A stretch of 64,000 nt of DNA from Hericium rajendrae (taxonomy: Eukaryota; Basidiomycota; Agaricomycetes; Russulales; Hericiaceae): assembly GCA_033439255.1 (NCBI GenBank), contig CM065889.1, forward strand, positions 1,736,001 through 1,800,000, read 5' to 3'. A model generated the notes under the pieces. It did not search any database. It was given only the letters and a program-made list of their open reading frames with translations, and had not been told where the DNA came from. Below are positions 44,788-56,384 of the stretch, one piece after another. The translations under genes and the position numbers were made by a program. The first letter of the stretch is position 1. Each line of letters opens with the position of its first letter.

Positions 44788-45185
44788 CAATTCACGGGCG
44801 AAGCTGAGAATTGTGGCTCCAAGCGAAGCTGAGCGCCGCGTCAGAGGCTAAGTGGCAGATGTGATAACTTTGACTCTGCCGTCCGGTCTTGTGTGCTGCA
44901 TTATGTAGATAATCGGCCCATTCAATCCATGTAGATTACTATTCTATAATACAGTATTTTGTTTTGTAATTATTGGCATTTTATTCGATTTGTGACGTCG
45001 TGAGAAACTTTGACTCGCTCGTTCGGTGGCTGAAGCACCGAAGTCGCATCGAGACTTCTCACTTGCTCAGTCTTCACCTCCTCCCTCACTCTGTCCGTCC
45101 CTCTCCGGCTCGCCTCGCTTCACTCCTCCTTTCATCAACAGTCAAGATGGATCAGGTGGGGATTTTGTAAGCTGGAGGGCTGCAG

Positions 45186-45258
45186 GTAAGTAAAAAAAGT
45201 CATTCTTTTGTGTTCATTCATACTAACGCAGAGTGTCGCTCGTCTTTGAGCGACACTC
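45186..45258 (+). ncRNA. intron plus covarying hairpin module, copy 6
   Basis: GTAAGTAAAAAAAGTC, then CATACTAACGCAG, then GAGTGTCGCTC / GAGCGACACTC (45231-45258) with loop GTCTTT. TACTAAC-N-CAG is an ideal branch and acceptor string, though unusually close together. Confidence 0.55.
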
Positions 45259-45259
45259 G

Positions 45260-46450
45260 TCCTTTCGACACCCCCACGTCTCCCGTCTCCTCTCTCACGT
45301 CCCCGTTCCCCCCTCGCCTTCAACTGCCTCCCCCCGTGCTCTCAATGATGCCACTGCCGCCCTCTGCTGCTCGCGTGCGCAATACCAACACCCTGCGTGC
45401 AACCACCACGTCACCCGCACCGCGGACGGCCACGGACGATGCAGGCACAGCCACAGACGATGCGTGGACGTCGTTCCGCACTGTCTGTGTTCTGTCAACG
45501 ATGTGCGCAGACTCGCCACGTCACTGCCCACTGCGTGACATAGAGTCCCGTTGCCATGGCAACAAGACTCGGGTGTCCACCCTTCGCTGTCACCACACCC
45601 TCAAGCCACGCCTCAAGCCCCCCGCCGTGTCACCAGTGTGTCGAACGATCGCAGCGTCCAAGAGCCACATCCCGCGTGCTCACCGCACTTGTGGAAACCC
45701 CCACTTGTCCCGGGACACGCGCACGCAACAACCCAGACATGCGCACGATGCCTGCGTGCTCGCAATGTCCCATGTTCAACATTCAGGTGCACCGTACCCC
45801 GATGCATCGCATGTGGGCTCTGCACATCACGCCCCCGCCCGCCCCTCTGTCCCACATGTGGCCACTGTGCCTCGCGTGCAGGCTTGCCGTGTTGTGCACA
45901 GACCCGCAGCAATGCAAGACCCCCCCCCCTGCACGCCTCGTGCTTTTGGCACGCAGACCTATTGCGTCGTGCATGGCCTCTGCACCCCGTTCGGCCTGCT
46001 GCACCTCGAGCATGTGGACCGATGCCTTGCACATCTGCCACACCTCACGCATCCCTCCCAACGCATCGTGCACGAGCCCAGCGCCCGGCGCCACCTTCCT
46101 CACGCCGCCCGCGCCTCAAGCACATCCGCTGCGCCCCGCGCCTGCCTCCCGTGTGCCCTGTGCCTTGCCCACAACCCCGTACCTCGCATGCGCACCCACG
46201 GCAGTCTAGCGCCCCATGCATGGGCTCTCGCACCTTGCATGTGCCCCATCGACTCGCGTACGGCCTTATGGCCCCGTGTGAACCCATGGTAGCCCAGCGT
46301 CTCGTGCATGGGCTCCCTGCCTTGCACTTCCTGTGCACAGAGAATTGCTGCATTGTGCATACCAACCACGTCCTCGTGCGCGTGCGTGCCTTGTCACTTC
46401 CCACGAGCATGCGTGCTGGCCCCGCCTGTACATGCTGTGTCCTAATGTAG
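45260..46450. repeat. GC-rich low-complexity body of element iv
   Basis: Follows the hairpin as in the other copies. Long open frames on both strands (up to 360 codons) are rich in Pro/Ala/Cys/His/Arg with no recognisable domain; words such as CCCCGTGTGAACCCATGG and GCATGTGG recur. No gene called. Confidence 0.55.
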
Positions 46451-47137
46451 TACACTCAATTGTAGTAGTAAAAACATTGAATATAATTGATTTTGACCTG
46501 GCATCATACCTGCCTGACTTGACATACATCAGTACTTTTACAAACTTTCTGGCCGTGTCTGATTGCACCTGGGAGCAAGATTCAGACATATCAGGTAATC
46601 ATGCAGGGTATAGTACCACAGATACAATCAGAAAAATATCTGAGATCAGACATCATTTTTGACTCCAGATTTTAATCTGATGTCAGATTTCTTATCTGAC
46701 ATCAGATTTTCTATCTGAATTTAGAATTATATCTGAACACAGGTTTAGGTCTGATTTCAGATTTAATTCTAAGCACAGATTCAAGTCTGACTGCAGATTT
46801 AGTTCTAAGTGCAGCTTCAAGTCTGACTACAGATATAATTCTAGTGCAGCTTCAAGTCTGACATCAGTTTCAAATCTGACATCAGTTTCAAGTCTGACAT
46901 CAGTTTCAAGTCTGATATCAGTCTGAAATCTGATACAAGAAATTTATTCTGATAATTAGCTTATCACACTTAAATCACACCAGAATGAAAATAACTGCAT
47001 CTCTAAATTCAGCAGATTAGAAGAAGTAGTAAACTAAACAGTGTGATAAAAGATCAAAAGATGGGCATGAGGAGATAGAAAAAGCATAGTAGAGGTCACA
47101 AACTGAACTGAAGATAAGAAAAAAAGCCAGGCCAACC

Positions 47138-50100
47138 TCAATCACTAAGGTTGCCACTCTGCAATAAATGACGCTGACGAGATCCTGGTGAGTCTCCTAC
47201 ACTATGAGCAGGCTCCTCTGCATCAGGCAAGAAATCTGCAGCCTTGGTATAAATCAAATGCCACTTAGTCATATCAATACCTTTGCAGATATCAGCCCAT
47301 TGCTTTGTTGGCGTGTGCCAGCGCTTTGTTGAAAACCACCCCTCGGATCGCCACTTAAGCTTTGGGTGATCATCAGGCTCAAATAGCAAGTGATGGGATA
47401 AGGCGCGCTGAAGCTAAGACAAAGTCAACAATTAATCAATTAGATAAGAAGAAACTTACTGCAGACATGGTCAGAGCCATCAGGAACCCTTACAACTTTC
47501 TGATGGTCTGATTTTAATCTGATTGAATCTGATAAAATCTGATTGAAATCTGATTTATCTGTAAAAAGATTACAGATCAATCAGATTCAGTCAGATTCAG
47601 TCAGATTCAATCAGATTCAATCAGATTAGACTCAGATTAGAATCAGATAGAATCAGACAGTCAGAAAGTTGTAAGGGTTCCTGATGGCCATAGCACCAAT
47701 AGGAAACTCCTTTTGATGAAGATGCTTGGGAAGAATAGTCATACCGACATGGGCTTTTGCAAAAGCCTGGACAACAACATTGGAGAGGAATGCACTATGA
47801 AATTCCTGAAGAAAAATTAGCTTATGAATTCAGAGCAAAGTTAAACTTACGAGGCCACTACCATCAGATCTACTATCAATCTGGTCATACAAGAAGGGGA
47901 CATGCTGATCTGCCTCCAAGTTTCTCAAACCGAGAGCAGTGCGAGCAATGCCATCCTTCGCAATACCATCTGGATCATCGTGTGTTGAGGAAAACTGTTG
48001 CATGAAGTCAGACACAGCGTTAGTAGCCTCCGTCGCAAAGCCACTCCGCCACTCGTAAGTCCTTTGTAAAGTCTATAAAGGTGTCAGTAAGACATTGAGA
48101 AAAATGGAAGCAACTTACCACAGCAAAAACGGCCTCATGTTTGACCTCAAGCTTGTGAGGAATATGAGGGAATATCTTGTCCCAAAGCTGTTGCGCAGGA
48201 TCGAGGAGATCTTGTGTCACCCAAGGATCACTGCGCGTACCGAAATACTCTCTCCACATAGGTAAATAATACTCATTCCACTTGACAAGGCATCCCAGTG
48301 GCAAGTCGGTATTGCTGTAAGTCATTCGTCGAGTCCTGCGTTCACTAAGCTCGTCGTCATCGTCATCGTCAATGTCCGAGCCCCCTTGCACATATTCAAT
48401 TAGAGCAGAAGGGCCTGATGGCTTCAGCGTAGGTGGGGCAGCAGACTGTGCAGCAGTACTCGAAGCACGTGCATGCTGTAAAAAAAAGTGACAGTCAGTA
48501 ATGAGCACAACATTAAGAGATAAAATGTACATAACAAATCGTACATGTACATACCGTAGTGTGTATTGCGTCGCTGCGCGACGGGCCCGGAGTCATCGGC
48601 GGGGCGACATGGATGGGCTTGTCATAGACTATCAGGTCAATGCGCACAGTCTAAATGTGAAAAAGCTATAAGTCAGAATCATTATACACAGAAAACCAAA
48701 GCTGGACGTACTTTTTTACTGTAAGACTGCTTGCCCGGAGTCTTGAGCGAGCGAGCACCAGCGCCGGGTGTCTGTGTCGCTCGCAAACCTTGCCCGACGA
48801 CGGTGCGAGGACCGGGTGTCGCAATGCCCTGCTCACCAGCAAAAGACGGCGTACGGCTTGCAATGTACGCGGTGAGATCCGAGATGGGTGGGGAGGGCCG
48901 AGATTTCGAGGTGGAACCTTGACTCGGAGGGCCTTGCAAATCGAAGCCTTGTGCTGGTCCGGTGCTGCGAGATGGCACGGAGGTGGAGGCGAAGGCAGCA
49001 GGGCGAGATGCGGAGGCAGCAGAGTGAGGTGCAGAGATGGCAGGACGAGATGCAGAGGTGGCAGGATGAGGTGCGGAGGTGGCAGGACGAGGTGCGGAGG
49101 TGGCAGGACGAGGTGCGGAGGTGGGATGGTGAGAGCGAGAGGCAGAGGCAGATGGGCGAGAGCCGGGAGCACGAGGTGGAGGGCTCCAGGAGTCGTGATC
49201 CTGCGGCTCGGAGGCAGCATGATCCACGAATGAATTATCTTGCTGTGTCGAGGTTTCCTGACGTGTTGGTGGTGCCAAAGATCCGGACAGGCGAGGCGGG
49301 GGGGTCCAAGAGTCGAAATCGTGCTGTCCGGAGACAGCACGACCAGTAGATGGGGCAGATGGAAGGGAGGTACAGTGCGAGTCTTCACGCACGGGTACAG
49401 GGGATGACTCGTCGTCATCGAATTCGATCCTAGCATAACTCTATGATGTAGTCTGTATTAGTAGCGAACCCGAAAGTATGAAAGCGAGGACGTACCATGC
49501 CAGCCGCAACAGGCTGCTCGTACTCCTCCCGAGCCTCATCTCCCTCATCTGCTTCCTCAGGCACCTCAAAATCATCCAAGAACTTGAACGTGGCTCCCGT
49601 GTAGCCTCGTTCGACGGGAGGTTCATCGTAAGTGTTCGTGGAGGCGGAAGCGCCGGTCTTGCCAGTTTGCCAGGTTCCAAGGAATCCAGCCTTGGCAGAT
49701 TTCATCGCAGAAGTCGCTGTTTCGATCCTACGAATGGTGCGCCAAGAGATATGAACGGTAGAGGGATCGTAATCTGGTCGAAACAGTGGACAAAAGGTGA
49801 TCATAGAGTTAATGAGCAGGAAGGAAAGCAGCGGTAAGTAGATGCTCGCTCGTATCAACGACAAGGAAAACTTACTGATGAGATAAGATAAGGGCAGCCT
49901 CATGCTGAGCGCGCTGCTCTCACACTAAGTCCCTCATCTTTACCTTTTGCTTTCGTCCTCTACCCCCTTTCTTCGACGACTTGTCCTTGCTGCTGTTAGC
50001 CTTGCCCTTCCCCTTCGATATCGCGGCCTTTTGCTGTTGTCTCTCGCTCTTCTTCGGCTTCAACTCCTCGCTCTCGCTCAGCTCGTCCATCTCGATATCG

Positions 50101-50976
50101 GATCCCTCGACGGCGCTGGGTGTTTCGGGTTCATAGCTGGGGTCTACGCAGGAATCGTCGCCAGAATCTGGTTGTTTCGGGCTTTAGGTGAGTAATTAAT
50201 GTCCTCAAGTGTTGAATGAATTGACTCACCTTGTTCTATAACAGCCCTCTTACGTTTTTTCAGACTCATCTGTGTTTCTAACACCTTCAATCCTCGAGCT
50301 TTCTCGCGCCTCCACATTCCGTACGTTGTGGGACCCTCGTCAACATCTCTCGCAACTGCCGGCTCCCTCCCTCCCTCGTTATCCTGCACGGTGCTCGATC
50401 AACACCGCCGTCTTGCACGATCTTCACAAATCAATTCGACTCACCTCCACGTCCATACGATCCTTGCTATTTGCTCTATCTCGTACCCCGTTCGCCGGCA
50501 CTTTCTTCGTGAGTGCCCCTTCTGTTTCGTTTTCTCGGTGAGTCCCTTTCATTATTTGAAATGACTGCGTTAAGACTTACCGTTGTCCACTGCCATAGCG
50601 TCACTGTCTGAGTCCGCACCACCGGTGCACGTGGGCCACACCGTCTTCGCCAGTTGCTTTGCCTTTGAGGGCAAAGCTGCTGGAGTTTCTAAGTTTTTCT
50701 TGGTAAGTCAATATGTTTATACTATCATTCGAGACTGTACTGACCTTTCTCCTTCACCGAATCCTTTCCGGACTTGCTCCCTCGACCCCGTTCGACCTCG
50801 ATCACCACCTCCGGCATGACGTTGCTCGGGCGCTTCCTGCCCGGGCACTGACTTGCTCTCTCAGTGGCAGCGGCATCAGCGGCACCCCTTGTTGCCTCGA
50901 ACTGCAAGATTCGGGCAGCAGCTTGACGAGTCGCTTGTTCTTCGGCCTTGTTCTGCGCCCGTCTTTGCTCAGCCAT
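47138..50976 (-). CDS. Plavaka accessory protein, unknown function
   Basis: A multi-exon gene divergent to the transposase; I can follow at least nine exon-like pieces but not every join. From the N-terminus: a charged helix (MAEQRRAQNKAEEQATRQAA), a lysine-rich stretch (KPKKSERQQQKAA), an exon at 49500-49790 (TVHISWRTIRRIETATSAMK), and a serine/proline region with SAPRPAT repeats (about 48960-49120). Then come an acidic run (SDIDDDDDDELSERR) and a globular C-terminal region (MWREYFGTRSDPWVTQDLLD, LEVKHEAVFAVV, WHTPTKQWADICKGIDMTKW). The 209-bp MITE at 47478 lies between the last two pieces. The C-terminal part resembles proteins I have seen beside basidiomycete transposases, but I cannot name a domain. 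It may bind DNA or help excision. Confidence 0.6.
47478..47686. mobile_element. MITE, 209 bp, GC duplication
   Basis: Ends CATCAGGAACCCTTACAAC and exact inverse, flanked by GC (47476-47477, 47687-47688). The interior is built of AATCAGATT words. Nested in the Plavaka accessory gene. Confidence 0.85.
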
Positions 50977-51644
50977 CGCAGCCTTCAGTTGGTGGTCCTG
51001 GGTTTCTTCGAAGGGGGTTGTGAGAGTCCTGTGCCAGTGTCTGAAGCATAAGGTTTGTTTCATGTTTTTGAACGGGTCTCCATGAGTCCTGACAAATGAC
51101 TTGCAGGATAGTAAAAGGCCAGGTGGAGGTGGGCAGACTAGTAGCAACTCGGAAGACAAAGTCGTACAGTGCGACGAGACTGACAGCCGAGTCACGCTGT
51201 CGCACGCGGCACCAAGTCTGCGCCCAGCCGAGTCGACTGCTTACTACTCCCGAGTCTGCACTTGACCAACGGCAGCCTGTTTGCTTACTGCGTAATCTCG
51301 GAACTTTGATATAAATCTATCTAGTGTTGTTTGAAGCCGAGCCATTCCCAGTGGACTGTGAGACTGCAGACACTTGCTCTTTGCTTGACGGCCAGATTCT
51401 CTTGTGCTCAACTCAAAAGTTGAAGCCTCTTGTGCTAGAAATTGTATGGTCTTGTGCTCAACTCAAAAGTTGGAGCCTCTTGTGCTCGAAATCATATTGT
51501 GTTGTACTTGACTCGAAAGTCAAGAGTCTCTTGTGCTTGAAGTTGGAATCTCTTGTGCTTTTGGAGTATCTTGTGCACTTCTCTGTGCTCAACAAATAGT
51601 AAAGCTCTTGTGGACATTATTGAATTCTGGATATATCTAGTATC
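50977..51644. promoter_or_regulatory. divergent promoter region of the Plavaka genes
   Basis: Between the two start codons. From 51370 to 51600 the words TCTTGTGCTCAACTCAAAAG and TTGGAGCCTCTTGTGCTCGA alternate about four times as a loose tandem repeat just before the transposase start. These could be regulatory or transposase-binding sites. Confidence 0.5.
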
Positions 51645-54600
51645 ATGCCATCAGGCTCAAGGTCTCATAGTCGGGCATCTCATAGACCTCGCATTTTTGC
51701 TTGCCCGACACCAATATCTTGGCGTTGTCGTCGAGGCTTTATTACTCATAGAGGATTAATACAGCATATTGAATCTGTTCATCCATTGCTGAATATTGCA
51801 CAGACATCTGTGGAGACATTGCCTTATGAATCTCATGAGCCTTCTGCTACTGCTTTTCAAGATACTGGAGATTTCTTTCTTGGTGATCATAGTACTAGTG
51901 GTTCTGATGCTTCTAGCTCTAGAAACTCTGATGGTCCTGGACATTACATGCATCCTGATCTTGATGGTCGACCTTATGATGCACATAGTGCTGATTTGCC
52001 TTCAGGCACATTGCCTTCTAATTTTGCAGAGAGTACTACTAAGTCTGCTGAAGACTGGTCACCATTTCGAGACCGTGTTGAATATACAGTTGCAGATTTA
52101 CTGTTTCGACGAGGACAAAATTCAGAGACTTTTACAAATGATTTAATGGATGCATGGGCTGCAGATCATGATAGCAAACCTCCACCATTTGCAAATCATA
52201 AGGATATGCTGAAGACTCTTGATGCTATCTCACTTGGGGATGTTCCCTGGTTACATTTCACTGTAAAATATACAGGTCTTATACCTGAACAAGATCCACC
52301 TACATGGATGTTTGCTGATTATGATGTGTGGTATCGGAATCCAAAACATATCATTCAGAATCAATTGTCCAATCCTGATTTCAAAGATAAAATTGATTAT
52401 GCTCCAAGAAAGGACTATAATGTCAAAGGCAAAAGAGAATGGTCAGATTTTATGACTGGTAACTGGTCATGGCGCCAAGCAGATAAAATTGCTGAAGATC
52501 CTAAAACTCATGGATCTATGTTTGTACCTGTTGTTTTGGGTAGTGATAAAACTATTGTCACTGTTGCTACAGGTCATACAGAATACTATCCTCTATATGC
52601 ATCTATTGAAAATGTGCATAATAATGTTCGTTGTGCTCATCATGAAGCTGTTAGCATTCTTGGATTTCTAGCAATTGGAAAAACAGATAAGCAATATCAA
52701 GGTAGCATTCCTTTTCAAAAATTCAGAAGGCATCTCATGCATGAGTCATTGAAAGTTATTTTGGAACATTTACGACCAGGAATGACTACACCAGAAATAG
52801 TCCGTTGTCCTGATGGACATTTTCGAAGAGTGATCTATGGAATTGGTCCTTATATTGCAGATTATCCTGAACAGTGTCTAATGTGTGGCATTGTTCATCA
52901 GCAAATCTTTCCATTTACTTGTTGATCTGGTTTACCTTTTTTTGATCTGGTTGATCTGGTTTTCATCTGGTTGATCTGGTTTTCATCTGGTTGATCTGGT
53001 TTTCATCTGGAAATTTTTTAAATATGCAATTTGAGCTTTCTAATATCTGTTATTATAATATTGCATCTTTTTTATCTATGATGTACATATTAAAAATCAC
53101 TCAAACTGCTTTTAAAAAATTTCAGAAAAAAACCAGATCAAAACCAGATCAACCAGATCAAAAAAAGACAAACCAGATCAACAAGTAAATGGAAAGGTTT
53201 GCTGATGTTCAAGGCTGGTGTCCACACTGTACATGTCTACCTAAGGATTTAGATGGTGGTGATGGTTTTCTAAGATCACATGAATATACTGGTATATTAA
53301 TGGAAGAGCTTGATGAAAAACAATTGTGGTATGAATATGGTATTGTGACAGATATTATGGTATGTAACATTCTTTGAAATGTCTAATATTAGTATTTGAG
53401 TCTAATTTAACTCTTTTTATAGCCATTTACACATTCTTTTCCTCGTGCAGATATTCATGAACTTATCTCTTTGGACTTGCTTCATCAACTTATCAAGGGA
53501 ACATTCAAAGATCACTTGGTATCTTGGGTTTTTGAATATCTTGAACTTGTACATGGACCAACTAGAGCATCTGTGATTATGGCAGATATTGATCGAAGAA
53601 TTGCTGTTGCACCTGCATTTCCAGGACTTCGTCGATTTCCTGAGGGTCGTAACTTTAAACAATGGACAGGAGATGATTCCAAAGCTTTGATGAAAGTATT
53701 TTTGCCTGCTATTGATGGTCATGTACCTTCACAAATGGTTAGAGCAATTTGTGCATTTTTAGATTTTTGCTACTTTGCTCGAAGAGATATTATTGATGAA
53801 GACACTTTGGATGCTATGGATGTTGCTCTTGAAACATTTCACAGAGAACGTGCAGTTTTTGAAACTGCTGGTGTTCATCTTAAAGGAATATCTCTTCCTA
53901 GACAGCATTCATTGAAACATCATCGTCCCTTGATTGAGGAGTTTGCAGTGCCAAATGGACTTTGCACTTCTATTACAGAATCAAAGCATATAAAAGCAGT
54001 TAAGGAGCCTTGGAGGAGATCAAGTGGCTATAATGCTTTGGGACAAATGTTGCTCACAAACCAAAGACTTGATAAGCTTAAGGCATGCACAGTGGACTTT
54101 ATACAGTGTGGGATGTTGAGTCAACCTTTAGGTCTAACTCAAGATAAAAGTTCAGACTCTGAGTCCACTATTAAACCTCTGCATTTTCCAATAGAAATCA
54201 ATGAAGTTGTACTTAGTGATAACTTTGGTCAACATATTAGAATGGGTGTTAAACTGGCAAAAACACGTGCACGAGGATATCCTCGAACACTTCATCAAAT
54301 TGCTCAATCAATTGGCAGACCAAATTTGTCTAATTATATTCGACAATTTTTATTTGATCAAACAAATGTTACTGCTGGTTATACATCATTAAATGTTGAT
54401 ATTTCAAAATGTCCAATGGCTCCAGATAAACTCAATATCTATAACTCTGCAATAGCCACATACTATGCACCTAGTGATCCATCTGATATAAAGGGTGTTC
54501 ATCAACATCGTATTCGATCATCACGTGAATGGTATGGAAACTATCCTCGTCAAGACTGTGTCTTTATTAAAAATGATCCAACCTTACCTGGAATGAGAGG

Positions 54601-54931
54601 GCTTTATATTGGACGAGTGCTACTTTTTTTCTCATTTGAAGATGAGGAAATTACTTATTCATGTGCCTTGATCCAACGGTTCATTCCTGTTAGTGATGCA
54701 CCTGATGAAGATACAGGAATGTGGATAGTAGAAAGAGAAGTGGATGAAAATGGAGAATTTGTGTGTTCAGTGATACATACAGACTGTATTCTGAGAGGTG
54801 CTCATTTGATTGGTGTTTCTGGACAAGAACTTATTCCTATCAGCTTTAAACATGTCTATTCTCTTGATGTCTTTGCTTCTTTTTATGTTAACAAATATTC
54901 TGATCATCATGCATTTGAAATAGCCTTTTAG
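51645..54931 (+). pseudogene. Plavaka transposase, interrupted by a MITE
   Basis: Cut-and-paste transposase of the CACTA-like Plavaka group. Pieces: 51645-52895, 53210-53359, intron 53360-53422 (GTATGT...TATAG), 53423-54931. Removing the MITE and one TT copy restores GIVQGWCPHC in frame and gives about 969 codons, a normal length. Features: N-terminal Cys/His finger (about 21-48, HRGLIQHIESVH), then FRDRVEYTVADLLF, DVPWLHFTVKYTG, FMTGNWSWRQADKIAEDPKT, VLGSDKTIVTVATG, NVHNNVRCAHHEA and IADYPEQC. These are followed by the WCPHC metal site, ISLDLLHQLIKGTFKDHLV and TESKHIKAVKEPWRRS. The only break I see is the MITE; otherwise the frame is open. The promoter region is shared with the accessory gene. 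Confidence 0.88.
52896..53207. mobile_element. MITE, 312 bp, inside the transposase gene
   Basis: Ends CATCAGCAAA and inverse TTTGCTGATG, flanked by TT (52894-52895, 53208-53209). The imperfect inverted repeat runs on for about 40 bp, with GATCTGG words repeated at both sides. It uses the same CATCAG ends and 2-bp duplication as its host element and puts a stop into the transposase frame. Confidence 0.85.
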
Positions 54932-55714
54932 CCTCTAATGTACTAGTACTATTATAGAATTTTAGACTATTGATTAGTGCTTCTGTCTGACAGTAAAGTT
55001 AGTGTTTTTAGACTGCAAAAAATTGATGTAAGTCAGTTTATTTGTAACTTGTTAACTTATTTTGTTTTATTTGATAGTATTAAATAAGATATGATAGTAA
55101 GTATGAATATGAGAAAAGGAATTTATATACAGTACAAATTGTAGTTAGTAGTTCTTTTGTCAAAGAATTATATCTGCCTGATCTGTCTGACAGTATAAAA
55201 TCTGGAAGATATCTAAAATCTGACTGTGTCTGAGAGACTATACCCTACCTGATCTGTCTGACAGCATAAAATCTGGAAGATATCTAAAATCTGATTATAT
55301 CTGGAAGATTACACCCTGCCTGATCTGTCTGACAGCAAAAAATCTGAAAGACATCCAAAATCTGACTATGTCTGAGAGGCTACACCCTGCCTGGCTGACC
55401 TGACAAGAAAAAAAAATCTGATTGACATTCAAAATCTGGAGAACATTCAAAATCTGGAGAAAATTCAAAATCTAGAGAAAATTCAAAATCTGACTGTGTC
55501 TGGAAGACTACACCCTGCCTGATCTGTTTGACAGCAGAAGATATTTCAAATCTGACTAGGTCTGGGTGTAAATGCATATCTGATAAAATCTGACTCTACC
55601 TGACTTGCCTGATTTTGTTTGTGGCCAGGAATGACCAATCTGTCAGGTATATAAGGTGATCAGACAAGATCAGACAGAATAAGATCCAGCAGAAAGTTTG
55701 TAAGAGTACTGATG
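54932..55714. repeat. right non-coding end of the Plavaka element
   Basis: 3' UTR, then repeated AAATCTGACTGTGTCTG and CCTGATCTGTCTGACAG words (55170-55520), nearly the same as 4840-5200 in the 3.3 kb relative. The last 200 bp are almost identical between the two elements. Confidence 0.75.
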
Positions 55715-55963
55715 TAGTACTGGTAGTAGTCATAGCTCACCTTACTGAGTATGATAGTGTATGACAGTGCTATATAATTCGAAATGCTGACTATGGAAGC
55801 TATGATAACTCTATATGGCTGACATTGCTAGCTATGAAAGCTATGAAAGCTCTTATAGCTCTACATAGCTGGATAAGCCAACTATATAGCTCTGATAGCT
55901 CTGCCAGTCATAGCATTCATAATGTAACCTGCAGCTATATAGAATTCAGTTTTCTCAGATGCT

Positions 55964-56112
55964 GGCTGGTGATAAACAGCATGGGGTAGGCCCGAAGTGA
56001 TTAGGCAGCTGCAATAGACACGAGGGTGAGCTGATCCAGGAAATCGAACCAAGGCAGGGTGGAGAGGCAAGCCCTCAACCTTGTTCTGAGCTCCAACGGT
56101 GGCGGAATGCAT
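55964..56112 (-). pseudogene. companion gene, copy B, 5' part
   Basis: MHSATVGAQNKVEG, then FPGSAHPRVYCSCL and AVYHQP, matching copy A's first exon. It stops at the CATC-type insertion; the rest of the gene is at 43278-43867. Confidence 0.75.
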
Positions 56113-56384
56113 GCCGTTCTCATTCGACAATGGCTGCACGCAGGAAGGAGCTTGTTTCAAATCTGCAGGGGCTCTTTCCGTCTTGTGAAGCGGACCAATA
56201 TTTCAGTTTTGCATCTGTCGTGCGACACACAGTGCACATGAAGCTCCTTCAGTTTTTGAACAGGAAAGAAAAAACAATTAGCATTGATTATACATGCTAC
56301 AATTAGTTCGACTCGTACAGTAATGAAATACCTGACAGCTTATGCTATATTATAGGTCAAAAGTAAAATAAAATAAAGTCACCA

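Larger units (their letters stand above)
46527..55714. mobile_element. Plavaka DNA transposon, 9.2 kb
   Basis: Ends CATCAGTACTTTTACAAAC and inverse, flanked by TA on both sides (46525-46526, 55715-55716). TCAGATTT-type subterminal repeats lie at 46620-46950 and 55170-55600. It carries two divergent genes: a transposase (plus, 51645-54931) and an accessory protein (minus, 47138-50976). MITEs at 47478 and 52896 interrupt them. It is the only transposase-bearing element of the CATC group seen here and the likely relative of the helper for the others. Confidence 0.9.
43870..55961. mobile_element. CATC-type element iv, 12.1 kb, nested in Crypton B
   Basis: Ends CATCTGAGAAA and TTTCTCAGATG are exact inverses, with CT on both sides (43868-43869, 55962-55963). 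It splits the Crypton companion gene. Without the nested Plavaka element it would be about 2.9 kb, the size of element iii, with the same layout: subterminal repeats, intron-like segments, TATA box, core, CT-rich tract, hairpin module copy 6, GC-rich body, subterminal repeats. Confidence 0.88.

Noticed and set aside
52896-53207. Spliceosomal intron in the transposase gene
   Set aside because: No GT...AG pair keeps the frame, while inverted repeats and a 2-bp duplication explain the segment as a MITE.
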